Of a DNA stretch of 58,610 nucleotides, positions 1 to 6,647 are shown in pieces (the first letter of the stretch is position 1; every line of letters starts with the position of its first letter). The position numbers and the translations under genes were made by a program. Source of the stretch: JAGPCH01 sp039810605 (GTDB taxonomy: Bacteria; Bacteroidota; Ignavibacteria; Tepidaquicellales; Tepidaquicellaceae); NCBI GenBank assembly GCA_039810605.1, contig JBDHXH010000009.1, positions 1 through 58,610 on the forward strand, given 5' to 3'. The notes beneath the pieces were generated by a model that saw only the letters and a list, made by a program, of their open reading frames with translations, was not told where the DNA came from and made no database searches.

Positions 1-182
1 GAATCGTGAATCGTGAATCGGGAATCGTCAATCGTGAATCGTGAATCGTCAATCGTGAATCGTCAATCGTGAATCGTGAATCGTCAATCGTGAATTGTGA
101 ATCGTGAATCGTGAATCGTGAATCGTCAATCGTGAATTGTGAATCGTGAATCGGGAATTGTCAATCGTCAATCATGAATGTT
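1..182. repeat. Heptamer tandem repeat (g/c)aatcgt, about 25 copies
   Basis: About 25 head-to-tail copies of a 7-bp unit, gaatcgt or caatcgt, with occasional gaattgt, gaatcgg or caatcat variants. The array begins at the window edge and may extend upstream. It decays at 176-182 and abuts a perfect 14-bp palindrome, tttcaaatttgaaa, at 181-194. Seven is not a multiple of three, and the array lies upstream of the first gene, so it is an intergenic minisatellite-type repeat. Confidence 0.95.
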
Positions 183-231
183 TCAAATTTGAAATGTTAA
201 TTTCAAAATAAATTAATTAACTTCGCAACAA

Positions 232-651
232 ATGGGATCTTCGGAAATTATAAGTTCAATGCGGGCTCCGGAACCGGTGGGTTCTTATCCTCACGCCCGG
301 AGAGTTGGGAATCTTCTTTTCCTTTCAGGTGTAGGTCCCAGAGAAAGAGGAACTTCAAAAATTCCGGGAGTGGAACTTGACAATGAAGGAAGAATTGTCT
401 CTTACGATATAATAAAACAGTGCCATTCAGTTTTCCGAAACGTCAGGTACATACTTGAAGAAGCGGGATCAAAATGGGAGAACCTTGTTGATGTAATTGT
501 CTTTCTGACTAATATGAAAGATGACTTCGCCGCATATAACAAGATTTACTCGGAGTACTTTAAGGAAAATAAACCCTGCAGGACCACAATTGAAATCAAA
601 TCTCTGCCGACACCGATTGCAATCGAATTGAAATGCATAGCAACTGTCTGA
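232..651 (+). CDS. RidA/YjgF family deaminase, 2-aminomuconate deaminase-like
   Basis: A 139-residue protein of RidA (YjgF/YER057c/UK114) size. Visible family marks are the N-terminal stretch PVGSYPHARRVGNLLFLSG (residues 15-33) and the C-terminal PCRTTIEIKSLPTPIAIELK (115-134). R117 sits where RidA proteins carry the substrate-carboxylate-binding arginine. RidA enzymes hydrolyse reactive enamines/imines to ketones and ammonia in the cytosol. The 'PVG.YPHARRVG..LFLSG.GPR' and 'LPTPIAIELK' wording resembles the 2-aminomuconate deaminase branch, which would fit the kynurenine genes 19 kb away; that assignment is from memory and family level is safer. The ATG at 232 follows an A/T-rich leader without a clear Shine-Dalgarno. 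The next gene starts 59 bp downstream on the same strand. Confidence 0.8.
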   Translation: MGSSEIISSMRAPEPVGSYPHARRVGNLLFLSGVGPRERGTSKIPGVELDNEGRIVSYDIIKQCHSVFRNVRYILEEAGSKWENLVDVIVFLTNMKDDFAAYNKIYSEYFKENKPCRTTIEIKSLPTPIAIELKCIATV

Positions 652-710
652 TGGAAAGTTTTTGCATTCAGGATTAATTTCTTCAACTTCATTCAAACTA
701 ATCAAACGAA

Positions 711-1031
711 GTGGGTATAGTTGTAATTGCTTGTTTCAAACCAAAGCCCGGAAAAGAAAATCTTTTTCTGGAAGCGGTTAAAGAGCACCTTCCTATATTA
801 AGGAGTGAAGATCTTGTTACGGATAAAGACAATTACATAATGAAAGCAAAAGATGGCAGCATAATAGAAGTATTCGAATGGAAGTCCGAAAAAGCAATTG
901 ATGATGCACACAAGAATGAGAGGATACAGGAGCTTTGGAAAAAGTTTGAAGAGTCATGCGAATACATACCTTACGGTTCCATTGACGAAGCGAAAGAGGT
1001 ATTCCCGGGATTCGTTCCGGTTATTTTCTAA
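711..1031 (+). CDS. Small ABM-like (dimeric alpha-beta barrel) protein
   Basis: A 106-residue cytosolic protein starting with GTG. It opens with a beta strand (GIVVIACFKPKPGKE) followed by an amphipathic helix containing FLEAVKEHLPILRSE, then a strand ending IIEVFEWKSEKAIDDAH. That order is typical of antibiotic-biosynthesis-monooxygenase-like (ABM) dimeric ferredoxin-fold proteins. These act as small oxygenases, isomerases or sensors, and nothing here fixes the substrate. It lies between the RidA gene and an HdeD-like membrane protein on the same strand, probably co-transcribed. Family assignment is by fold pattern only. Confidence 0.6.
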   Translation: MGIVVIACFKPKPGKENLFLEAVKEHLPILRSEDLVTDKDNYIMKAKDGSIIEVFEWKSEKAIDDAHKNERIQELWKKFEESCEYIPYGSIDEAKEVFPGFVPVIF

Positions 1032-1128
1032 AGCAAGTAGATCAAACCAAGGTCGGAGATATTGTAATCGGAGGTTTTACTTTCGGAGAGAAGTAAAATC
1101 AATTTCACAAACCATAAAATAAAATATC

Positions 1129-1668
1129 ATGCTTGAGAGAGTACAAAAAAAATGGTGGCTTCTTTTGATAAGAGGAATCCTGGCAATCATTTTCGGACTG
1201 ATTGCGCTTTTTTCACCCGGTATTGTTTTAGTAACGCTTTTATTTTATTTCGGATTTGTTGCTTTGTTCAGCGGATTGTTTTTGATAATTGAGGGAATTG
1301 CCGTCAAGGATGATGACAGAGGCTTGCACATATTTGAAGGTATTGTGTCTATAATATTCGGGTTACTGTTTTTGTTCATGCCCGGTTTTGTATTTTCGTT
1401 CATTATGTACTTCATTGCTTTCTGGGCGATTATCGGTGGAATAATGCAGATCATCTATGCGATAAAACTTAGGAAAGAAATCCCGAACGAATGGATGTCT
1501 ATTTTGAGCGGTGTGATAACATTGATCTTCGGCATTCTTGTTTTGTTTAATATACTCGCAGGCGCATCTGCCCTCGTAATGGTTTTCGGCATCTATGCAT
1601 TGATATGGGGATTAATGCTGATAGCGCTTTCATTCAAAGTCAAAGGATTGAAGCCTTCAGCTGCATAG
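1129..1668 (+). CDS. HdeD family / DUF308 membrane protein
   Basis: A 179-residue integral membrane protein with about six hydrophobic segments. It is built as repeated two-helix units of the type 'GxxxIxFGLxxLFxPG' (IIFGLIALFSPG, IIFGLLFLFMPG, LIFGILVLFNIL). Repeated (I/L)xFGxxxL(F/L) units and total length match the HdeD/DUF308 family, named after the E. coli acid-resistance membrane protein. The biochemical role is unknown outside enterobacteria. A short positive N-terminus (RVQKKWWLLLIRG) precedes the first helix. A strong hairpin terminator begins 30 bp after the stop, so this is the last gene of the unit starting at 232. Confidence 0.85.
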   Translation: MLERVQKKWWLLLIRGILAIIFGLIALFSPGIVLVTLLFYFGFVALFSGLFLIIEGIAVKDDDRGLHIFEGIVSIIFGLLFLFMPGFVFSFIMYFIAFWAIIGGIMQIIYAIKLRKEIPNEWMSILSGVITLIFGILVLFNILAGASALVMVFGIYALIWGLMLIALSFKVKGLKPSAA

Positions 1669-1697
1669 CAAATCATAAGTGACACAATTACATTTTT

Positions 1698-1733
1698 AAT
1701 GACGCAAAGGAAATTTCTTTGCGTCATTTTTTA
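1698..1733 (+). terminator. Rho-independent terminator after the HdeD-like gene
   Basis: A 12-bp perfect inverted repeat (aatgacgcaaag at 1698-1709, ctttgcgtcatt at 1717-1728) with a 7-nt loop, followed by a T run. It lies 30 bp downstream of the HdeD-like stop codon. Confidence 0.9.
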
Positions 1734-1827
1734 CTTTAGCATATTTTGGAGGATAAATATTTTTAGAAAAATCTTTCCAGACACTCCATCCAACTTCCTG
1801 TTACTTTCTCATTTGCTCATTAACTTA

Positions 1828-1857
1828 TTGACAATAACAGTTATAATGTTATATTTG
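1828..1857 (+). promoter_or_regulatory. Bacteroidota-type promoter for the ATP-grasp/GNAT/KamA cluster
   Basis: TTG at 1828-1830 (within ttgaca) is followed after exactly 19 bp by TATATTTG at 1850-1857. This matches the Bacteroidota housekeeping consensus TTG-N19-TAnnTTTG. The TTG start of the first ATP-grasp gene is 32 bp downstream, so the 5' leader is short. With the terminator at 1698-1733 it marks a clean transcription-unit boundary. Confidence 0.7.
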
Positions 1858-1888
1858 CACAAATTTATTTGAGAACAAAAATAAAATT

Positions 1889-2971
1889 TTGCGATTAGCA
1901 TTAACGTTTAACATAAAAAAAGAAAACGAAAACATTTTATCACCGCAAGAAGAACCTGTCTATAAAAGAGATTACAAAAAGTATCTCAATGAAAATCTCA
2001 TCCAAAATTATCCCGAGAGACTCGATGATACGTATGCAGAATGGGACTCCGAAGAAACCATAGATGCCGTGAAATCCGCGCTGGAAGCCGGCGGACACGA
2101 TGTCATACCAATAGAAGCCGACAGGGATGCATTCGAACATCTGAAGTCAGAGAATCCCGAATTTGTTTTTAACGTTGCCGAAGGAAACGGAGGCGTGTCG
2201 AGAGAATCGCAGATTCCTTCGATGCTCGAAATGCTTAACATCCCGTTTACGGGAAGCGATTCGATTACAACAGGAATATGTCATGACAAATCCCGATGCA
2301 AAGAAATTTTATCATACTATAAAATTCCTAACTCAAAATTTTTTATTGCAGATGCAGTTCATAACATAGACGGGAAAATTTCTTTTCCAAAATTTGTAAA
2401 GCCGCTTCACGAAGGTTCTTCAAAAGGAATTTACAACTCAAGTGTTGTAAATAATTTTGCCGGACTAAGGAATGAGATCATCAGAATAAAGGAATGTTAT
2501 AATCAGCCTTCACTTGTTGAAGATTATCTGACGGGAAAGGAATTCACGGTAGCGATGCTTGGAAACGGAGATGACGTGAAAGTTCTGCCGATAGTAGAAA
2601 TTAATCTTGACTCTGTTCCCGATGGATTCAACAAGATATATTCTTATGAAGTGAAATGGTTTTTCGATACGCGGGAGAGCAGGCTTGACATTTTCAAATG
2701 TCCGGCGGAAATAGATCCCGATCTGCAGAGAGAAATTGAGAAGGTTTGCAAAAAGACATTTAAAGCATTGCGACTGCGTGACTGGGCAAGAATTGATTTG
2801 CGATTAGATGAAAACAATGTTCCCAATGTCGTGGAAGTAAATCCGCTTCCGGGAATTTTGCCTGATCCAGCAGACAATTCGTGCTATCCAAAAGCCGCGC
2901 GTCATGCGGGTTACAATTATGTTGAAATGATTAATGCGGTTGTAAATCACGCTATAGCAAGATCAAAATAA
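1889..2971 (+). CDS. D-Ala-D-Ala ligase-like ATP-grasp enzyme (first of a pair)
   Basis: A 360-residue cytosolic ATP-grasp ligase of the Ddl superfamily. Visible features are VFNVAEG (93-99), the MLEMLNIPFTGS stretch (112-123), the ATP-binding strand KFVKP (168-172), the glycine loop EGSSKGI (175-181), E211, and metal ligands in ARIDLRLD (D303) and VVEVNPLPG (E316, N318). It departs from true Ddl after the metal site: PGILPDPADNSCYP replaces the PGMT..S..P segment of Ddl. It also has a long N-terminal insert with an acidic stretch around 43-57. ATP-grasp enzymes of this type join a carboxylate to an amine through an acyl phosphate. The start is TTG, 32 bp after a promoter. The next ATP-grasp gene starts 1 bp after its stop, so the two are almost certainly translated together. 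The substrate is unknown. Confidence 0.85.
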   Translation: MRLALTFNIKKENENILSPQEEPVYKRDYKKYLNENLIQNYPERLDDTYAEWDSEETIDAVKSALEAGGHDVIPIEADRDAFEHLKSENPEFVFNVAEGNGGVSRESQIPSMLEMLNIPFTGSDSITTGICHDKSRCKEILSYYKIPNSKFFIADAVHNIDGKISFPKFVKPLHEGSSKGIYNSSVVNNFAGLRNEIIRIKECYNQPSLVEDYLTGKEFTVAMLGNGDDVKVLPIVEINLDSVPDGFNKIYSYEVKWFFDTRESRLDIFKCPAEIDPDLQREIEKVCKKTFKALRLRDWARIDLRLDENNVPNVVEVNPLPGILPDPADNSCYPKAARHAGYNYVEMINAVVNHAIARSK

Positions 2972-2972
2972 A

Positions 2973-4067
2973 ATGAAGATAAGCATCATATATAACGATC
3001 CGACACAATATTCCACCGGAAGAATTTACGATGACGGTGTGACAGATATTGAAAAGATTTCCGAACCGATAGATATGAGCGAATACGGAGTTCTTGACGA
3101 GCTGAAATCCGTCCAGCGTGCATTGAAGCCGACAGGACATCAAACGAAGATCGTTCCTGTTGCAATTGACGTTCATAAACTCATAGAAGAACTCAAGACG
3201 GACACTCCGGATTTGATTTTCAATTTATGCGAATCACTTGACGGAGATCCGACACAGGAAATGAATATTGCATCGCTGTTTGAGATTCTGAAAATTCCAT
3301 ACACAGGCTCGCGCGCACTTACGCTTGGAATTGCTCTTAACAAATGGAGGGTTAAGGAAATTTTAAATTATTATGATATACCGACTGCGCCTCATTATAT
3401 TTGCAAAGACGCGGATAAGTTCAGTTCAAATGGTTATTCAAAGCTGAAAGATAAATTTCCGCTGATTGTAAAACCTTCCAGAGAAGATGCAAGTCTGGGA
3501 ATTGAAAACAAATCCGTAGTCTTTGATGATAATGAATTGAAAAGAAGAATTGAATTCATACTTGATGAATTCAAGCAGCCCGCACTTGTTGAGCAATACA
3601 TTGATGGAAGAGAAATTAATGTCAGCGTTGTAGGAAATATTGTTAATGACGAAAATGATTTGATTGTATTTCCTATTTCCGAAATTGATTTTTCGGATCT
3701 TCCCGAAGACTATCCCAAAATTGTAAGCTATAACAGCAAGTGGATGTATAAGACTGTAGAGTTTGCCGGAACAAAAGCTGTCTGTCCCGCAAAAAACATT
3801 TCGCCGGAACTTGAAAAGAAAATTAAGGATACTGCAAAAAAAGTTTACAGAATCATCGGAGCATCAGATTATGCAAGAGTTGATTTCAGAGTGAAGGATA
3901 ATATTCCTTACGTCCTTGAAATGAATCCCAATCCTGACATCTCATCGGATGTTGACGAAGATACAGGTTTTACAAGAAGCGGTAAAGCATACGGATGGAG
4001 TTATGAAGAGCTTATACAGAACATAATCAAGTTTGCAAGCGAAAGGTGGGGAATCAGCTTGAATTGA
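2973..4067 (+). CDS. D-Ala-D-Ala ligase-like ATP-grasp enzyme (second of a pair)
   Basis: A 364-residue paralogue of the preceding ATP-grasp protein. It has LIFNLCESLDG (81-91), SLFEILKIPYTGS (101-113), IVKP (165-168), the altered glycine loop REDASLGI (170-177), E207, ARVDFRV (D304) and VLEMNPNPD (E316, N318, N320). The EDASLGI loop and the NPNPDIS ending differ from real D-alanine-D-alanine ligases (EGSS.G and N..PGMT..S), so I do not call it Ddl. The start is ATG, 1 bp after the previous stop. The near-contiguous pair suggests two successive ligations or a heteromeric ligase. The downstream GNAT and lysine 2,3-aminomutase genes suggest amino acids, possibly beta-lysine, as building blocks; this is inference. 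Confidence 0.85.
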   Translation: MKISIIYNDPTQYSTGRIYDDGVTDIEKISEPIDMSEYGVLDELKSVQRALKPTGHQTKIVPVAIDVHKLIEELKTDTPDLIFNLCESLDGDPTQEMNIASLFEILKIPYTGSRALTLGIALNKWRVKEILNYYDIPTAPHYICKDADKFSSNGYSKLKDKFPLIVKPSREDASLGIENKSVVFDDNELKRRIEFILDEFKQPALVEQYIDGREINVSVVGNIVNDENDLIVFPISEIDFSDLPEDYPKIVSYNSKWMYKTVEFAGTKAVCPAKNISPELEKKIKDTAKKVYRIIGASDYARVDFRVKDNIPYVLEMNPNPDISSDVDEDTGFTRSGKAYGWSYEELIQNIIKFASERWGISLN

Positions 4068-4104
4068 GCGTGGGAATTAATTCATATAACAAAATAAATT
4101 TGTT

Positions 4105-4572
4105 GTGATTCGAAGATTAATTGAAGATGACCGTGAAAAGATAGAATTGATGCTTAGGGAGACAAAGAATTTTTCTGAAGAAGAAATAAAAATTGCGCTT
4201 GAACTGATTGATGTTTACAACAAAGACAGTGAGCAGAAAGACTATGAGTTATTTGTTGACGAAGAAGGGGAAGAACTTAGGGGGTACGTTTGTATAGGAC
4301 CAAGACCGATGACCGTTGGGACATTCGATTTATACTGGATAGCTGTCAATCCGAATGTGCAATCCAAAGGTATTGGCAGCGGACTAATAAAGTATGTTGA
4401 GAGACATATAAAGAGCAAAGCAGGACGGCTGATAATAATTGAGACCAGCGGTAAGCCATCATACGAAAAGGAAAGAAAGTTTTACGAGAAGAATTCATAT
4501 TCTGAATTGGTAAGCATAAGAGATTTTTACAGAGAAGGAGATTCTCTGGTGATTTACGGAAAGTATCTGTGA
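4105..4572 (+). CDS. GNAT family N-acetyltransferase
   Basis: A 155-residue GNAT protein with a GTG start. The acetyl-CoA-binding motif is clear: DLYWIAVNPNVQSKGIGSGL (motif A, Q/R-x-x-G-x-G/A as QSKGIG), then RLIIIETSGKPSYEKERKFYEKNSY, the motif-B strand and helix with a late aromatic. The size fits a single-domain acetyltransferase. It lies 37 bp after the second ATP-grasp gene and 120 bp before the lysine 2,3-aminomutase-like gene, all on one strand. A GNAT beside a lysine 2,3-aminomutase recalls the ablA/ablB pair that makes N-epsilon-acetyl-beta-lysine in methanogens and some bacteria. Whether this one acetylates beta-lysine is inference. The reading frame continues open for 34 codons beyond its TGA. 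Confidence 0.85.
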   Translation: MIRRLIEDDREKIELMLRETKNFSEEEIKIALELIDVYNKDSEQKDYELFVDEEGEELRGYVCIGPRPMTVGTFDLYWIAVNPNVQSKGIGSGLIKYVERHIKSKAGRLIIIETSGKPSYEKERKFYEKNSYSELVSIRDFYREGDSLVIYGKYL

Positions 4573-4677
4573 TCGGAAAGAAATTTTATCCCGGAACTCA
4601 TCCGCGGAGCAGAAGAGTTTAAAAATGCACTCGATAAGGGAAACATGGAAATTATCGCAGCGCAATTTCAAAACTAA
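4573..4677 (+). other. In-frame open stretch after the GNAT stop (possible remnant or readthrough tail)
   Basis: Directly after the TGA of the GNAT gene the same frame stays open for 34 codons to a TAA at 4675-4677. The translation includes FIPELIRGAEEFKNALDKGN, which has normal, helix-like amino-acid composition for this genome. It has no start codon of its own in a convincing place. It may be a degraded fragment of another gene, a readthrough extension, or chance. Confidence 0.25.
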
Positions 4678-4692
4678 CGAAGGAGAAACCTT

Positions 4693-5850
4693 ATGGAACT
4701 TTGGCAGGAAATGATTCGTGACAGTGTGAACACTGTTGATCATCTTGTAGAAAAGTTCAGCATAGACAAGAGAGTTGCGGAAAAACTTGATGAGTTTTTT
4801 CAGGCTCGAATAAATCCGTATTACTTATCTCTGATAAGATATCCGGGTGATCCGATCTGGCTTCAATGTGTTCCCGACATAAAAGAACTTGAGGACATTG
4901 ACGCGCCGGAAGACCCGTTGCATGAGGACGAAATGAGTCCCGTACCGAACATCACTCACAGATATCCCGACAGAGCATTATTTCTTGTAACATCGCAGTG
5001 CGGGCTCTATTGCAGGTTCTGCACGCGAAAGAGAAAGGTTGGAGATCAAAGTAAGATTTCAATGAGGACTCTTGAATCCGCATTCAATTATCTTGAGCAG
5101 CATACGGAAATCAGCGATGTAATTTTGTCAGGAGGCGATCCTTTGATGTTAACCGATACGATGCTTGAGAAGATTCTGATCAGATTGAGACAAATCAAAC
5201 ACATTCAGATAATACGACTCGGAACAAAGATGCCTTGTGTCCTGCCGCAGAGAATTACACCGCAGTTATGTGAAATGCTTAAGAGATATCATCCGATTTA
5301 TTGCAACACACATTTTAATCATCCATGGGAAATTACAGATGAGAGCAAACGCGCGTGCGGAATGCTTGCTGATGCGGGAATTCCGGTCGGTAATCAGTGT
5401 GTGCTGATGAAAGGAGTGAATGACAATGCCGATACGATGAAGGCATTGATGAAAGGACTTCTTGCGATGAGGGTGAGACCTTATTATATATATCAGGCGG
5501 ACCTGACAAAAGGCGCGAATCATTTCAGAACACCTCTGAAGGTGGGAATGGAGATTATGGATAAGTTAAGAGGTCATATTTCCGGTCTTGCCGTGCCGCA
5601 ATTTGTAATTGATGCGCCCGGTGGCGGCGGAAAAATTCCGATGTTGCCGAATTACGTCATATCACAAGATGACGAAAAAATAGTTTTAAGGAATTTCAAA
5701 TATAACATTTATGAATATCCTGATGTAAGGGATGATTCTAAAATGACGGATGAAACTATGTTCATGAGAAAAAGGATTAACAGGAGGACGATTCAAAGCA
5801 AGAAAGACAGAATCAAGAAAGTGAAGATTCCTGTATTGCAGGATAAGTAG
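4693..5850 (+). CDS. KamA family radical SAM protein, probable lysine 2,3-aminomutase
   Basis: A 385-residue PLP-dependent radical SAM aminomutase. The [4Fe-4S]/SAM motif is C103-x3-C107-x2-C110 (CGLYCRFC) with SGGDPL at 145-150. The PLP lysine is K313 in DAPGGGGKIP. D269 (YYIYQADL) and D306 (FVIDAPGG) match the two aspartates that bind the side-chain amine of lysine in clostridial lysine 2,3-aminomutase; glutamate 2,3-aminomutase carries Lys/Asn there, so lysine is the likeliest substrate and L-beta-lysine the product. A good Shine-Dalgarno (aaggag, 4680-4685) precedes the ATG. It is last in the line after two ATP-grasp genes and a GNAT. A C-terminal basic tail (RKRINRRTIQSKKDRIKKVK) follows the core. 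EpmB (EF-P lysylation) is an alternative, but no efp or epmA is nearby. Confidence 0.85.
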   Translation: MELWQEMIRDSVNTVDHLVEKFSIDKRVAEKLDEFFQARINPYYLSLIRYPGDPIWLQCVPDIKELEDIDAPEDPLHEDEMSPVPNITHRYPDRALFLVTSQCGLYCRFCTRKRKVGDQSKISMRTLESAFNYLEQHTEISDVILSGGDPLMLTDTMLEKILIRLRQIKHIQIIRLGTKMPCVLPQRITPQLCEMLKRYHPIYCNTHFNHPWEITDESKRACGMLADAGIPVGNQCVLMKGVNDNADTMKALMKGLLAMRVRPYYIYQADLTKGANHFRTPLKVGMEIMDKLRGHISGLAVPQFVIDAPGGGGKIPMLPNYVISQDDEKIVLRNFKYNIYEYPDVRDDSKMTDETMFMRKRINRRTIQSKKDRIKKVKIPVLQDK

Positions 5851-6112
5851 TAGTGTAATTTTCTTTCTTCGTTGTTAAAGATATTTTCATTTGCATCTCC
5901 CCGAGTTGGAATGACCTTCCGTCTTCATATCTAATTATCAGTCTCCCATCTTATATCGAAATGACTTTTCGACTCCGAATCTATTAATATTAATTCATTT
6001 TTCAATTTCCTTTGGTCCGGAATGAACCTTCTTATGCGGATTGAAACCCTGAACGCTCCGGACAAGTCAAAACAGATAAAGCAGAGATAATCACAACTAA
6101 TCACAAATAATC
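5851..6112. other. Intergenic stretch without recognised gene
   Basis: I see no convincing gene on either strand, no strong terminator hairpin after the kamA-like gene and no clear promoter. The bases read like decayed non-coding DNA with several CT-rich runs (for example around 5930-5980). Confidence 0.5.
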
Positions 6113-6199
6113 ATGTTAGAATCATTTGCCATAATTGCAGTTACCTTTGTAATAACATTCATATTGGCTATAAAGAAATCGGATTTTTACAACAAATAA
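6113..6199 (+). CDS. 28-residue single-pass membrane microprotein
   Basis: A very short open frame, ATG at 6113 and TAA at 6197-6199. It encodes MLESFAIIAVTFVITFILAI followed by KKSDFYNK. The composition is that of a small membrane protein: about 17 hydrophobic residues then a positive, polar C-terminus, giving one transmembrane helix with an N-out/C-in tendency. It lies 44 bp upstream of a DUF6249-like membrane protein on the same strand. Family unknown. Its clean topology and position argue for a real gene, but the length allows chance. Confidence 0.45.
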   Translation: MLESFAIIAVTFVITFILAIKKSDFYNK

Positions 6200-6243
6200 A
6201 AAAAATTAAAATCTTTAATATTTAATAATAAGGAGAAAATAAT

Positions 6244-6630
6244 ATGCACGCAGCAATAGAATCATTGATACCCGTAGTGGCTATAATATTCACATTCGGG
6301 ATACCTGGCATCATAGTTTTCTGGTGGCTTTACACGAAGCACAGAGAAAAGATGAGGCTGATTGAAAAAGGTCTTACGCCGGAAGAAGTGAAGGCTTACT
6401 TCTCGGATACAGTTCAAAAGCCCGTTAACAGATATTCATCATTGAAATGGGGAATTCTCTTTACATTTCTGGGCTTCGGAATTTTTGCGGCGAACTTGCT
6501 TGAGTCATTTTATGATATTGAAGAAGGCGTTATGATGGGATTGATACTGTTTTGTGTAGGGTTAGGTTTCTTACTTTACTATGCAATCATCAGTTCTAAG
6601 GCTAAGAACATTTCACAGAATCAAAACTAA
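6244..6630 (+). CDS. DUF6249-like small membrane protein
   Basis: A 128-residue membrane protein preceded by a good aaggag Shine-Dalgarno. It has an N-terminal helix (VVAIIFTFGIPGIIVFWWLY), then a cytosolic segment KHREKMRLIEKGLTPEEVKAYF, then two further helices around 72-90 and 97-115. A first helix followed by 'R.K...LIEKG' is characteristic of DUF6249-type proteins. In Bacteroidota these commonly neighbour ECF sigma factors and DUF4097 proteins, as here. The function is not known. It begins a tightly spaced run of genes ending at 8641. Confidence 0.65.
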   Translation: MHAAIESLIPVVAIIFTFGIPGIIVFWWLYTKHREKMRLIEKGLTPEEVKAYFSDTVQKPVNRYSSLKWGILFTFLGFGIFAANLLESFYDIEEGVMMGLILFCVGLGFLLYYAIISSKAKNISQNQN

Positions 6631-6647
6631 AACTTAAAAAAATTGAA

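Noticed and set aside
1..182. CRISPR array
   Set aside because: Units are 7 bp without unique spacers, and no cas genes are present.
898..1122. 74-residue ORF overlapping the ABM-like gene
   Set aside because: Arg/Lys-rich, out of frame with a better-supported gene, and no family resemblance.
1889..4067. Calling the two ATP-grasp genes ddlA/ddlB
   Set aside because: Glycine loop and acceptor-side motifs differ from true D-Ala-D-Ala ligases, and the neighbours point away from cell-wall synthesis.
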